64,000 nt of DNA from positions 1,325,501 through 1,389,500 of the forward strand of contig NC_008044.1 of NCBI RefSeq assembly GCF_000014065.1, read 5' to 3'. A program made the position numbers and the translations under genes. Source of the stretch: Ruegeria sp. TM1040. GTDB lineage: Bacteria; Pseudomonadota; Alphaproteobacteria; Rhodobacterales; Rhodobacteraceae. Position 1 is the stretch's first letter. Every line of letters begins with the position of its first letter. The notes beneath the pieces were generated by a model, which ran no database searches, was not told where the DNA came from, and saw only the letters and a list, made by a program, of their open reading frames with translations. Below, piece after piece: positions 28,065-36,674 of the stretch.

Positions 28065-28974
28065 GTCGGTACCTCGCAGATTTCTTCCTTCGATTGCGTC
28101 CCTCCGCGCGCTGGAGGCGGTTGACCGCCTCGGGAGCGCTTCTGCGGCTGCGGTAGAGCTCTCCTTGACGCAAGGGGCTGTGAGTCGCCAGTTGCAGGCG
28201 CTGGAGCGGCAGCTTGGCATTGAGCTTGTCCTGCGCGATGGAAAGGCGCTCTCTTTGACGCCAGATGCGACGGACTATGCCCAGGAGGTACGCCATGCGC
28301 TCGACCGGATTGCGCAGGCAACCCTGCAGGTGCAATCCGTTCCATTGGCCGGAAGCCTGAACCTCGCCATTTTGCCCGCCTTTGGCATGCGCTGGCTGAT
28401 GCCTCGTTTGCCGGCGTTCTCACGGCGACATCCGGATGTGACAATCAATATGTCCACCCGGTTGTCGCCTTTTAACTTTGCAACGCAAAGCTTTGATGCC
28501 GCACTTCATTTTGGACATGCAGACTGGCCGGGGACGGATTCTCTGCTGCTCAAGCACGAGCAGCTTTTGCCGGTCTGTGCGCCGGAGCTTGTCAAACGCG
28601 CCAAGGTTGATGCACCGGGCGATATCCTCGCCCTACCGCTTTTGCATATTCAAACCCGGCCGACCGCTTGGGCGGATTGGTTTCAACGGCAGCAAGTTCC
28701 GACTTCGGGCACGCTCGGTGGTAGCATGTATGACCAGTTCTCGACCATCAATCAGGCTGCGCTGCATGGTTTGGGGGTGGCCTTGATGCCGGATTATCTC
28801 GTGGAACAGGACCTCGCGACAGGGCGGCTGGTGTCATTGCATCCCGTGCCCGAAGACATTGGCGGCGCGTATTATCTGGTCTGGCCGACCAGCAAGTCTC
28901 GCCACAGCGGCCTTCAGAAATTTCGTGACTGGCTAGCCGAACAGGCACAGCCCGAAGATCCCTTGCCGCGCTAA
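28063..28974 (+). CDS. LysR-family regulator (GcvA-like), probable gcdH regulator
   Basis: A 303-residue LysR protein. The N-terminal HTH reads LRALEAVDRLGSASAAAVEL then LTQGAVSRQLQALERQLG; the rest is the periplasmic-binding-like effector domain (from about residue 90). The PSIASLRALEA opening resembles GcvA-type members. Start chosen at ATG 28063 because the upstream candidate ATG 28042 lies inside a perfect palindrome that looks like an operator; 28042 has the better ribosome site (GGAAAG), so the start is uncertain. Divergent from gcdH, hence a likely regulator of it. Confidence 0.87.
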   Translation: MSVPRRFLPSIASLRALEAVDRLGSASAAAVELSLTQGAVSRQLQALERQLGIELVLRDGKALSLTPDATDYAQEVRHALDRIAQATLQVQSVPLAGSLNLAILPAFGMRWLMPRLPAFSRRHPDVTINMSTRLSPFNFATQSFDAALHFGHADWPGTDSLLLKHEQLLPVCAPELVKRAKVDAPGDILALPLLHIQTRPTAWADWFQRQQVPTSGTLGGSMYDQFSTINQAALHGLGVALMPDYLVEQDLATGRLVSLHPVPEDIGGAYYLVWPTSKSRHSGLQKFRDWLAEQAQPEDPLPR

Positions 28975-28995
28975 GCCCACTGTTTGATGGAAAAA

Positions 28996-29017
28996 CGGCT
29001 CCGGAAAACCGGAGCCG
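28996..29017. terminator. Terminator between LysR gene and phoB
   Basis: Perfect 9-bp G/C-rich stem CGGCTCCGG/CCGGAGCCG with an AAAA loop, preceded by AAAAA on the + strand (T-run for the - strand). Serves the end of the - strand pst–pho operon and possibly the + strand LysR gene. Confidence 0.82.
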
Positions 29018-29053
29018 CAATAAATCGTTACAGTACAAATCTAATGTGGTCGG

Positions 29054-29743
29054 CTACCCGAGCGCATAGCCCGCACCGCGCACCGTACGGACGGGATCAT
29101 CGCCCCCATGCTGGGTCAGTGCCTTGCGCAGACGGCCGATGTGAACATCGACGGTGCGGGTGTCGACATAGATATCCCGCCCCCAGACGCGATCCAGCAG
29201 CTGTTCACGGCTCCAGACACGGCCCGGCTTCTCCATAAAGGTCGAGAGCAGGCGAAACTCGGTCGGGCCAAGCTTGAGCGGATGTTCCGAGCGGCTCACC
29301 TTGTGCGTTTCCGCGTCAAGGATAATGTCGTCAAACTCGAGCCGCATGCCAACGGTGGCTGGCCGGACGCGGCGCAGTTGCGTGCGCACCCGGGCCATCA
29401 GCTCGATCACGGAGTAAGGTTTCACCACATAGTCGTCCGCGCCGGTCTCCAGACCGCGCACCTTGTCGACCTCTTCCGAGCGCGCGGAGAGCATGATGAT
29501 CGGAATGCTCCGGGTGTCCGTGCGCGTCTTCAGGCGGCGGCAGATCTCGATTCCGGTCAGATTGGGCATCATCCAGTCGAGTACGATGATGTCAGGCATG
29601 TCCTCTTCGACGAGCAGCAGCGCCTCTTCACCGTTCTCCGCCTTGATCACCCGAAAGCCGTCCGCCTCCAGATTGTAAGCAAGCACTTCGCGCTGCGCCA
29701 GTTCGTCCTCGACGACCAGAACAGTAGGCTGATCGACTGCCAT
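29054..29743 (-). CDS. phoB: Phosphate regulon response regulator PhoB
   Basis: A 229-residue OmpR-type response regulator that activates Pho genes under phosphate limitation. The receiver domain has the phospho-acceptor Asp56 in IIVLDWMMPN, acidic VVEDE near residue 10 and the KPYS lysine. The C-terminal winged helix includes GRDIYVDTRTVDVHIGRLRKAL. It is the last gene of the - strand operon, 3 nt after phoU. Its binding sites appear before pstS. Confidence 0.97.
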   Translation of the reverse strand: MAVDQPTVLVVEDELAQREVLAYNLEADGFRVIKAENGEEALLLVEEDMPDIIVLDWMMPNLTGIEICRRLKTRTDTRSIPIIMLSARSEEVDKVRGLETGADDYVVKPYSVIELMARVRTQLRRVRPATVGMRLEFDDIILDAETHKVSRSEHPLKLGPTEFRLLSTFMEKPGRVWSREQLLDRVWGRDIYVDTRTVDVHIGRLRKALTQHGGDDPVRTVRGAGYALG

Positions 29744-29746
29744 GGC

Positions 29747-30472
29747 TTAGATCTCCTGCATGGTCACCGACGTATTGTCGGCTTTTGTGCGTTCTTCCTC
29801 GGGCTTGTTGCCGGTCACGAGATAGACCACCTGCTCTGCGATCGCGGTGACATGATCGCCCATGCGTTCGATGTTTTTTGCAATAAAGTGCAGGTGCATA
29901 CAGGACGAAATGTTGCGCGGGTCTTCCATCATATGCGTGAGGAACTCCCGAAACAGAGCGTTGTACATCTGGTCCACGTCGCGGTCGCGCTGGATCACGT
30001 CGCGCGCCAGCTCATCATCTCGCTGAATATAGCTGTCGAGCGCGTCCCGGAGCATCAACTCCACCTCACGCGCCATGCGCCGCAAGGCTGCTGCACTGTC
30101 GGCCACTGATGGGCTCTGGGCCAGAACGCTGGTTCGTTTCGCCATGTTCTTGGCATAGTCGCCAACCCGCTCCAGGTGGCCCGAGATCTTGATGACGCTG
30201 AGCACGACGCGCAGATCAACGGCGGCCGGTGCGCGGATGGCGATCACGCGGGCGGCATCCTCATTGATCAGCTCTTCGAGTCCGTCGATGGCTTTGTCGT
30301 CCTGCACCACTTTTGCGGCCAGCTCTTCGTCGCGTGTTTCAAGCGCGCGCGCGCCTTCCATGATGGCGGCCTCGACAAGCCCGCCCATCTTCATGATCCG
30401 GGCCTGAATGGCCTCCAGGTCGCGGTCGAATGCAGATGCAATATGTTGTTCAACCATTTGATATGTCTCCAA
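29747..30472 (-). CDS. phoU: Phosphate signalling protein PhoU
   Basis: A 241-residue all-helical peripheral protein with two PhoU repeats that links the Pst transporter to PhoR and represses the regulon when phosphate is plentiful. Both repeats carry the metal-binding E/D pattern, for example the VQDDKAIDGLEELINEDA segment and the DRDVDQMYNALFREF segment. It starts 1 nt from the pstB stop. Confidence 0.95.
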   Translation of the reverse strand: METYQMVEQHIASAFDRDLEAIQARIMKMGGLVEAAIMEGARALETRDEELAAKVVQDDKAIDGLEELINEDAARVIAIRAPAAVDLRVVLSVIKISGHLERVGDYAKNMAKRTSVLAQSPSVADSAAALRRMAREVELMLRDALDSYIQRDDELARDVIQRDRDVDQMYNALFREFLTHMMEDPRNISSCMHLHFIAKNIERMGDHVTAIAEQVVYLVTGNKPEEERTKADNTSVTMQEI

Positions 30473-30473
30473 C

Positions 30474-31271
30474 TTAGCCGATGCGGCCAGTGATGTAGCT
30501 TTCGGTGCGCGGATCTTCGGGATTGGTAAAGATCTGACCGGTTGGGCCGAACTCCACGAGGTTTCCGAGGTGGAAAAACGCGGTCTTTTGGCTCACGCGT
30601 GCAGCCTGCTGCATGGAGTGTGTCACGATCACAACCGAATAGTTTTCGCGCAGCTCGTCGATCAGTTCTTCTACCTGTGCAGTTGCGATCGGATCCAGTG
30701 CGGAGCACGGTTCGTCCATCAGCAGAACCTCGGGCTCTGTGGCGACCGCACGGGCAATACAGAGGCGCTGCTGCTGGCCACCGGAGAGCCCGGTGCCCGG
30801 CGCGTGAAGCCGGTCTTTGACCTCGTCCCAGATCGCTCCGCGACGCAGAGATTTCTCAACAATTTCATCGAGTTCCGCTTTGTTCTTGGCCAGGCCATGA
30901 ATGCGGGGACCATATGCGACATTGTCATAGATCGACTTGGGGAACGGGTTGGGTTTCTGAAACACCATCCCAACCTGCGCGCGCAGCTGGACCGGGTCGA
31001 CGCGTTTGTCGTAGATATCCTCGCCCTCAAGCAGGATGTCCCCGGTGACGCGGCAGATGTCGATCGTGTCGTTCATCCGGTTGAGGCAGCGCAGAAAGGT
31101 CGATTTTCCGCAGCCCGACGGACCGATGAAGGCGGTCACGGTCTTGTCCTCGATCTCGACGTTCACGTCCTTGATGGCGTGGCTGTCGCCGTAATAGACG
31201 TTGACGCCCTTGGCTGCGATCTTGGTGCGTTGTGTTTCCACGGTGCTGTCCATTGCTGTCATATCGTTCAT
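30474..31271 (-). CDS. pstB: Phosphate ABC transporter ATP-binding protein PstB
   Basis: A 265-residue ABC ATPase. Walker [10 protein letters not shown] near residue 52, the Pst-typical RCLNRMND after it, ABC signature [14 protein letters not shown] near 160, Walker [16 protein letters not shown] near 180 and switch His in [12 protein letters not shown]. Cytoplasmic side of the PstSCAB importer. Twelve nt separate it from pstA. Confidence 0.98.
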   Translation of the reverse strand: MNDMTAMDSTVETQRTKIAAKGVNVYYGDSHAIKDVNVEIEDKTVTAFIGPSGCGKSTFLRCLNRMNDTIDICRVTGDILLEGEDIYDKRVDPVQLRAQVGMVFQKPNPFPKSIYDNVAYGPRIHGLAKNKAELDEIVEKSLRRGAIWDEVKDRLHAPGTGLSGGQQQRLCIARAVATEPEVLLMDEPCSALDPIATAQVEELIDELRENYSVVIVTHSMQQAARVSQKTAFFHLGNLVEFGPTGQIFTNPEDPRTESYITGRIG

Positions 31272-31283
31272 TGTAGGGCCCCT

Positions 31284-32651
31284 TTACCAGCGGCGTTCAA
31301 ATCGGCGGCGCAAGATAACGGCCAATGTGTTCATGGTGATCAAGAAGACCAGCAGGATGATGATACCGCCCCAGGCGCGTTCGTAAAACGCTGGATCGGC
31401 GCGTTTGGCCCACTCATAGATCTGTGCGGGCATGGCGGAGTTCGGCGACAAGAGACCGGAGGCAATGCTGTCGGGGGCGTTGGAGGCGATAAAGCCCACC
31501 ATGCCGATCAGCAGAAGCGGCGCGGTTTCACCCAGTGCTTGTGCCAGACCGATGATGGTCCCGGTGAGGATCCCCGGTGCGGCGAGCGGCAGAACATGGT
31601 GAAACACGGCCTGCATCTTGGAGGCGCCCACGCCCAATGCGGCATCGCGGATCGAAGGCGGTACGGCCTTAAGCGACGCGCGGGTCGAGATGATGATGGT
31701 CGGCAGTGTCATCAGCGTGAGCACCAGACCGCCCACAAGCGGCGCCGAGGTCGGCAGGTGCATGTAGTTGATAAAGACCGCAAGCCCCAGAATACCAAAG
31801 ACAATCGAGGGTACCGCCGCGAGGTTGGAGATGTTCACCTCGATGATGTCGGTAATCCAGTTCTGCGGCGCAAACTCCTCAAGATAGATCGAAGCCGCAA
31901 CTCCGATCGGCAGTGCAAGCGCCAGCACCACGAACATCATGAAGAGCGACCCCAACATGGAGACCCCCATGCCTGCGGCTTCGGGGCGTGCGTCCGATGC
32001 ATCCGAGCCGAGAATGAAGTCGAGGTTGAAGGTTTTTTCGATCACATTGGCCGCCACCAGCGCGTCAACGAGATCGAGCTGTTCAACCGAGATATTCTTG
32101 TCATTCTCGATGCTGTCTCGGCTCACGCGCCCCTTCAGATACCCGTCGACACGGCTCTGTGCGAGGAAGCGGAACTCCACAGTGGTGCCGATCTGATCCG
32201 GATTGGCGATCACGAATTCGCGCAGGGTTGCGGCGGCGTTCTTGGACAGAAGCCCCGCCATGTCCTTGGCCTTGAGCGAGGTTTCAACGCCAAGATCGGT
32301 CACTTTCGCCTCGACGGCGTTGCGAATGATCGGCGCATATCCAAACGTCGTGACCTTCTTGATGTCTTCAATATCGCGGTTGCCGTTCTTGTCGAGCTTG
32401 CTTTCCAGGAGCTCGACCGGGAGCGTGATGAATGTCTGCTGAAACGCGCCTGTTCCCTTGCTGACGATGGTTGTCACCAGAACAACAAGCATCAACAGGC
32501 CGACCGCGATAGCGGCAATGCCATAGGCCTTGAACCGGGTCTCGGCGGCGTTGCGGCGTTTGGTGCGATCCGACAGTTCCAGCAGTGAGGTGCCAGGTTT
32601 GCGCGACATGGGTGCGTCTCCGGAGGAGGGATTTTGGCTAAGATCGGTCAT
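31284..32651 (-). CDS. pstA: Phosphate ABC transporter permease PstA (long form)
   Basis: A 455-residue inner-membrane permease, longer than E. coli PstA (296) because of a cytoplasmic tail, one helix and a large periplasmic loop before the core (about residues 1–215). The core contains the TMLPTIIISTRASLKAVP segment and the EAA-type loop ALGVGASKMQAVFHHVLP that contacts PstB. The long form is common in alphaproteobacteria. Its start overlaps the pstC stop by 1 nt. Confidence 0.95.
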   Translation of the reverse strand: MTDLSQNPSSGDAPMSRKPGTSLLELSDRTKRRNAAETRFKAYGIAAIAVGLLMLVVLVTTIVSKGTGAFQQTFITLPVELLESKLDKNGNRDIEDIKKVTTFGYAPIIRNAVEAKVTDLGVETSLKAKDMAGLLSKNAAATLREFVIANPDQIGTTVEFRFLAQSRVDGYLKGRVSRDSIENDKNISVEQLDLVDALVAANVIEKTFNLDFILGSDASDARPEAAGMGVSMLGSLFMMFVVLALALPIGVAASIYLEEFAPQNWITDIIEVNISNLAAVPSIVFGILGLAVFINYMHLPTSAPLVGGLVLTLMTLPTIIISTRASLKAVPPSIRDAALGVGASKMQAVFHHVLPLAAPGILTGTIIGLAQALGETAPLLLIGMVGFIASNAPDSIASGLLSPNSAMPAQIYEWAKRADPAFYERAWGGIIILLVFLITMNTLAVILRRRFERRW

Positions 32652-34129
32652 CAGTCATACTGCTCCCGGTATCTGCGCACGATGTAGAGTGCGAGGACAT
32701 TGAGCCCGAGGGTCAGCACGAAGAGTGTCAGGCCAAGGGCAAAAGCGACCAGGGTTTCGGGGCTGGCGAAATCGGTATCGCCAGTCAGCTGGCTCACGAT
32801 CCGGGTGGTGATTGTTGTCATGGAATCAAGCGGGTTGAGCGAGAACTTCGCAATCGCGCCTGCGCCCATCACCACGATCATGGTCTCGCCGATCGCGCGG
32901 GAGGCTGCCAGCAGGATCGCGCCGACGATGCCGGGCAAGGCTGCGGGCATGACCACCTGACGCACGGTCTCGGACTTTGTGGCGCCAAGACCAAGCGAGC
33001 CATCGCGCATCGCCTGTGGCACCGCGTTGATGATGTCATCAGAGAGCGAGGAGACAAAAGGAATGAGCATGATCCCCATCACGACGCCTGCGGTCAGAAC
33101 CGAGGTCGCGCCGCTCATCCACTCCACTCCCAGGACGCCGTTTTCGCCCTGGCCAAAGAAACGCACAAGCGCCGGTCCCACGGTCAAAAGCGCAAAGAGG
33201 CCATAAACGATGGTCGGGATCCCGGCGAGGATCTCAAGCAGAGGCTTGGCAAAGGAACGGGTGGTCTTGCTGGCATATTCGCTGAGGTAGATCGCGGCAA
33301 ACAAACCGATCGGCACTGCAACCATGAGCGCAATAAAGGAGATATAGAGTGTGCCCCACAGAAGCGGCAGGATCGACAGATCGGAATCACCGCGAAAGTT
33401 CGGAGCCCAGGTGTCGCCAAAGAAGAAATCGGTCCAGGAATGCAGCGCAAAGAAGTTGCGTGTCTCAAACAGCATCGAAAGGACAATACCGATGGTGGTG
33501 AGGATCGCGAGCGATGCCGCAAGGATCAGCAATGCCATGATGCCCTGCTCGACCACGTTGCGGGCGCGAAAATCCTTGTGCGTGCGCCCGTAGGACCAGC
33601 CAAAGCCGCCCAGAGCCACCAGAACAACGCTGACCCACATGGACAAATGGCCGGTGCTGGAAAGCGCGCGATAGGTTTGCGCGGCGCTCAGCACCTCGGG
33701 ACGCACGTCCGATCCCAAGGCGACGCCAACATCGCCCAGAACGGCGCGTACGTCGGTGGTGCCGCTGCTGAGGTCATCTGACTGTGCCTGCGTCATGGCC
33801 CCCTGGGCCACGGCAATGTCGAGCCCCTCGGCCACGCGGCGCACGTCGCTCATGACGAGGCTCAGGGTCGAGCCTTCGGAGATCGCCGCGTCGGGGATCA
33901 TGCCGGAAACCCGTTTGTCGATGATCATGGGCTGCGCCAAGAGCCAGACGGCAAGAAGGACAAGCGCCGGCACCAAAGCCGACAGTGCCACGTTATGCCC
34001 ATAATAAGAGGGCAGCGAGTGTAGATCCTTGGGGTTTCCATCCGCGGAAACCAAGGCCCGATTGCGGCCGAGGAAGAACCCGGCGACCGAGAGGGCGATC
34101 AAGCCGAGGATAAGCCATAGGGTAGGCAT
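32651..34129 (-). CDS. pstC: Phosphate ABC transporter permease PstC (long form)
   Basis: A 492-residue inner-membrane permease with an extended N-terminal part (two helices and a periplasmic loop) ahead of the usual six-helix core. The coupling loop DGSLGLGATKSETVRQVVMP is near residue 375. Start ATG 34129 with GGAGC upstream; the frame extends to 34153 without similarity. A hairpin lies between pstS and this gene, so it may be made at a lower level than pstS. Confidence 0.95.
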   Translation of the reverse strand: MPTLWLILGLIALSVAGFFLGRNRALVSADGNPKDLHSLPSYYGHNVALSALVPALVLLAVWLLAQPMIIDKRVSGMIPDAAISEGSTLSLVMSDVRRVAEGLDIAVAQGAMTQAQSDDLSSGTTDVRAVLGDVGVALGSDVRPEVLSAAQTYRALSSTGHLSMWVSVVLVALGGFGWSYGRTHKDFRARNVVEQGIMALLILAASLAILTTIGIVLSMLFETRNFFALHSWTDFFFGDTWAPNFRGDSDLSILPLLWGTLYISFIALMVAVPIGLFAAIYLSEYASKTTRSFAKPLLEILAGIPTIVYGLFALLTVGPALVRFFGQGENGVLGVEWMSGATSVLTAGVVMGIMLIPFVSSLSDDIINAVPQAMRDGSLGLGATKSETVRQVVMPAALPGIVGAILLAASRAIGETMIVVMGAGAIAKFSLNPLDSMTTITTRIVSQLTGDTDFASPETLVAFALGLTLFVLTLGLNVLALYIVRRYREQYD

Positions 34130-34187
34130 CAAGAGCTCCGTTTGGCGGTGCAAGAAGGGAGGAAAACAGCGATACTTTTGAAACGAA

Positions 34188-34216
34188 AGGCCGGGACGTC
34201 ATATCCGCCCCGGCCT
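34188..34216 (-). promoter_or_regulatory. Intercistronic hairpin between pstS and pstC
   Basis: AGGCCGGG (34188–34195) pairs with CCCGGCCT (34209–34216). On the transcribed - strand it is followed by the T-rich TTTCGTTTC, so it may act as a partial terminator or 3' stabiliser for pstS mRNA. Confidence 0.6.
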
Positions 34217-34238
34217 GAACTTTACATGCGCGGGGCTA

Positions 34239-35279
34239 TTAGGAGTTGCCGCCCATGGTTGCTTCTGCTGCAACAGCTTCCTGAGTCTTTGCAAGCTCGG
34301 GGTCTGCTACGAGGCCGTATTCGGCCAGCGGGCCGTCGGGGCCAGCAACTTCATCTGCAACGAAGAACTCAGCGAATTCCTTGAGGCCGGGGATTACGCC
34401 GATGTGCGCTTTCTTCACGTAGAAGTACAGCGGGCGGGACACCGGATATTCGCCGGTTGCGATGGATTCGGTGGAGGGAACAACGCCGGACATGGTTGCA
34501 ACCTGCAGCTTGTCGGTGTTGTTCTCGTAGAAGGCCAGACCGAACACGCCGATACCGTCCTTGTTGGAGTCGATACGTGCGAGGGTCTCGGTGTAGTCGC
34601 CGTCGATGTCCACGGACACGCCGTCGGTGCGCAGAGCGATACAGGCTTTTTCGGCTGCTTTCTTGTCGCCACCGTTGGCTTCTTTCAGCAGATCGAACGC
34701 GCCGGTTTCTTCACAGCCAGCGAGGATCACTTTGTCTTCAAAGACTTCGCGGGTGCCGTGCTTGGTGCCGGGGATGAAGGCCTGGATGGGCTGTGCCGGG
34801 AAGGCGGCGTTTACATCGGCCCAGGTCTTGTTCGGGTTGTCGACCAGCGCGCCGTCAACAACAACTTTGTCGGAGAGCGCGAGGAACCAATCGGTCGGGG
34901 TGAATTCAAAACCGTTGCCGTCGATGTCGGAGGCAAACACGATGCCATCATAACCGATGCGGACTTCGATGATGTCGGTCACGCCGGCTTCGGCACAGGC
35001 CTTGATCTCTTTTTCTTTGATCGCGCGGGAGGCGTTTGCAATGTCGATGGTGTTTTCGCCAACGCCTTCGCAGAAACGCTTGAGGCCGGCGGAGGATCCA
35101 CCGGATTCGACAACCGGTGTCGGGAAGTCGAAGTTTTCGCCAAAGGCTTCGGCAACGATCGAAGCATAGGGCAGAACGGTGGAAGAACCTGCGACCTGCA
35201 CCTGCTCACGCGCAGAAGCTGCGGTGGCCGATACGGCTGCGATGGCGAGAGTGGATGCGGTCAGTTTCACAAAGGACAT
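34239..35279 (-). CDS. pstS: Periplasmic phosphate-binding protein PstS
   Basis: A 346-residue high-affinity phosphate receptor. The signal peptide MSFVKLTASTLAIAAV…ASA is cut before REQVQVAGSSTVLPYA, whose GSSTV binds phosphate; ESGGSSAGLKRFCEG near 60–75 adds further ligands. Start ATG 35279 follows GGAGA; an ATG at 35291 overlaps that site. Preceded by Pho boxes at 35363–35391. Confidence 0.97.
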   Translation of the reverse strand: MSFVKLTASTLAIAAVSATAASAREQVQVAGSSTVLPYASIVAEAFGENFDFPTPVVESGGSSAGLKRFCEGVGENTIDIANASRAIKEKEIKACAEAGVTDIIEVRIGYDGIVFASDIDGNGFEFTPTDWFLALSDKVVVDGALVDNPNKTWADVNAAFPAQPIQAFIPGTKHGTREVFEDKVILAGCEETGAFDLLKEANGGDKKAAEKACIALRTDGVSVDIDGDYTETLARIDSNKDGIGVFGLAFYENNTDKLQVATMSGVVPSTESIATGEYPVSRPLYFYVKKAHIGVIPGLKEFAEFFVADEVAGPDGPLAEYGLVADPELAKTQEAVAAEATMGGNS

Positions 35280-35362
35280 TGAAGTCTCCATGAGTTTAAG
35301 AAGTTTACGATCACCCCCAAGATGATCTTGCGCCCCTCCTAGAAGGCTCAGGTGTGGCTTTT

Positions 35363-35391
35363 GTGACAGCTATGTAACAGCTGTATGACAA
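35363..35391 (-). promoter_or_regulatory. Pho box array before pstS
   Basis: On the - strand three 7-nt direct repeats TTGTCAT, CTGTTAC, CTGTCAC are separated by 4-nt spacers (11-nt period), matching the PhoB consensus CTGTCAT-N4-CTGTCAY. They lie about 84 nt before the pstS start codon. The remaining intergenic sequence up to phoR (35392–35580) shows nothing else I can support. Confidence 0.9.
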
Positions 35392-35580
35392 CAGCGGGCC
35401 TGAGGTGAAAAAAATCCGAAACACTTGGAAAAGAGACCTGTGAACTTGGTGCAACGGCCGGTTTGCCGGGGATGGCGTGGCAGAAAGTATGAATCCTGTG
35501 TCACAAAACGCGCCAGTACCAATGGTTCGCGCGCAGGATTGCACGTGAAAGCCGTCTCAACGAAGAGAAGGACGCGGGAC

Positions 35581-36621
35581 CTATTGGGGCAAGATCACGG
35601 TGAAGGTCGCGCCTTTGCCAAGGTCGCTCTCGACGCGCAGGCGTCCGCGGTGGCGGTTGATGATGTGTTTTACAATCGCGAGTCCAAGGCCCGTGCCCCC
35701 CAACTCGCGGGAGCGGTGATTGTCGGCGCGATAGAATCGTTCGGTCAGGCGCGGCAGGTGAACCGGATCAATGCCAGGGCCATCATCGATCACCTGCACC
35801 CGCACCGCCGGACATCTGAGCGCGGGATCCCGCTCCAGCGCCATCAGGGAGACGGTCACATTGTCCCCACCATATTTCAGCGCATTCTCTATGAGGTTGG
35901 TGAAAACCTGCTGGAGCTGATCCGGATCCGCAGGGATCTCCACTGCGCCTGCGGGCGCATCAAGCGTAAGCTGGGTGCCGCCGCTCTCGGCGAGGGGCGC
36001 CAGCGATTTGATCGTGGACTGAAGATGCGCCAAGAGGTCGATACGTTCCTTCGGGCGTACGCGTTCCTCGCTCTCGACACGGTTGAGCGACAGCAGATCC
36101 CCCACAAGGCGATTCATCCGGCTCGCCTCGCCTTCCATGATTTCCAGGAAACGATCCCGCGCCGCCGCATCATTGCGCGCAGCACCCCGCAGGGTCTCGA
36201 TGAACCCCATCAATGCGGTCAGTGGCGTGCGCAGCTCGTGGCTGACATTGGCGACAAAATCACGCCGCATCTGGCTGGCCTGCTCGCGGTCGGTGATGTC
36301 GTCAAAACACAAGAGCACCGCGCCGCCATTCACGGCTCCTACTCCCGGCACATATCGCAGGGTCACTTCAAAGGTGGTGTCCTGCGCGCCATCATTGGAA
36401 AGATGGCGCGCGGTGCGCGGTTTGCGGTCCAGAAGACAGGCCTCGATCGCAGTGGTCACATTGGGCTGACGCAAGATCGTTGCAAAATGACGCCCGATGA
36501 CTTGCGGGCCAAGCAGGGTCGCCCCCTCCACATTGGCCGCAATCAACCGCTCTGTCTGATCGATCAAAACAGCCGGCATCGGAAACGCGGCCAGAAGCCC
36601 GTCGATCAGCTCTTGCGACAT
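35581..36621 (-). CDS. phoR: Phosphate regulon sensor kinase PhoR, soluble form
   Basis: A 346-residue histidine kinase. An N-terminal PAS-like domain (about residues 5–110) is followed by the HisKA dimerisation helix with FVANVSHELRTPLTAL (His128) and a HATPase domain: N-box LIENALKYGG, G1 DDGPGID, G2 GTGLGLAIVKH. No membrane helix is visible at the N-terminus, unlike E. coli PhoR. Start ATG 36621 (GAGG upstream) or ATG 36639; neither adds a helix. It stands upstream of pstS in the same direction, separated by a 301-nt gap with the Pho boxes. Confidence 0.92.
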   Translation of the reverse strand: MSQELIDGLLAAFPMPAVLIDQTERLIAANVEGATLLGPQVIGRHFATILRQPNVTTAIEACLLDRKPRTARHLSNDGAQDTTFEVTLRYVPGVGAVNGGAVLLCFDDITDREQASQMRRDFVANVSHELRTPLTALMGFIETLRGAARNDAAARDRFLEIMEGEASRMNRLVGDLLSLNRVESEERVRPKERIDLLAHLQSTIKSLAPLAESGGTQLTLDAPAGAVEIPADPDQLQQVFTNLIENALKYGGDNVTVSLMALERDPALRCPAVRVQVIDDGPGIDPVHLPRLTERFYRADNHRSRELGGTGLGLAIVKHIINRHRGRLRVESDLGKGATFTVILPQ

Positions 36622-36674
36622 GATTTTATGCCTCGTCATTGCGTCGTGGCGGCCTTCTTAGGGTTCAATTGTAA

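Noticed and set aside
30570-32588. 672-codon + strand reading frame opposite pstB and pstA
   Set aside because: His/Asp/Arg-rich translation typical of antisense frames in GC-rich genes; it runs through two certain Pst genes.
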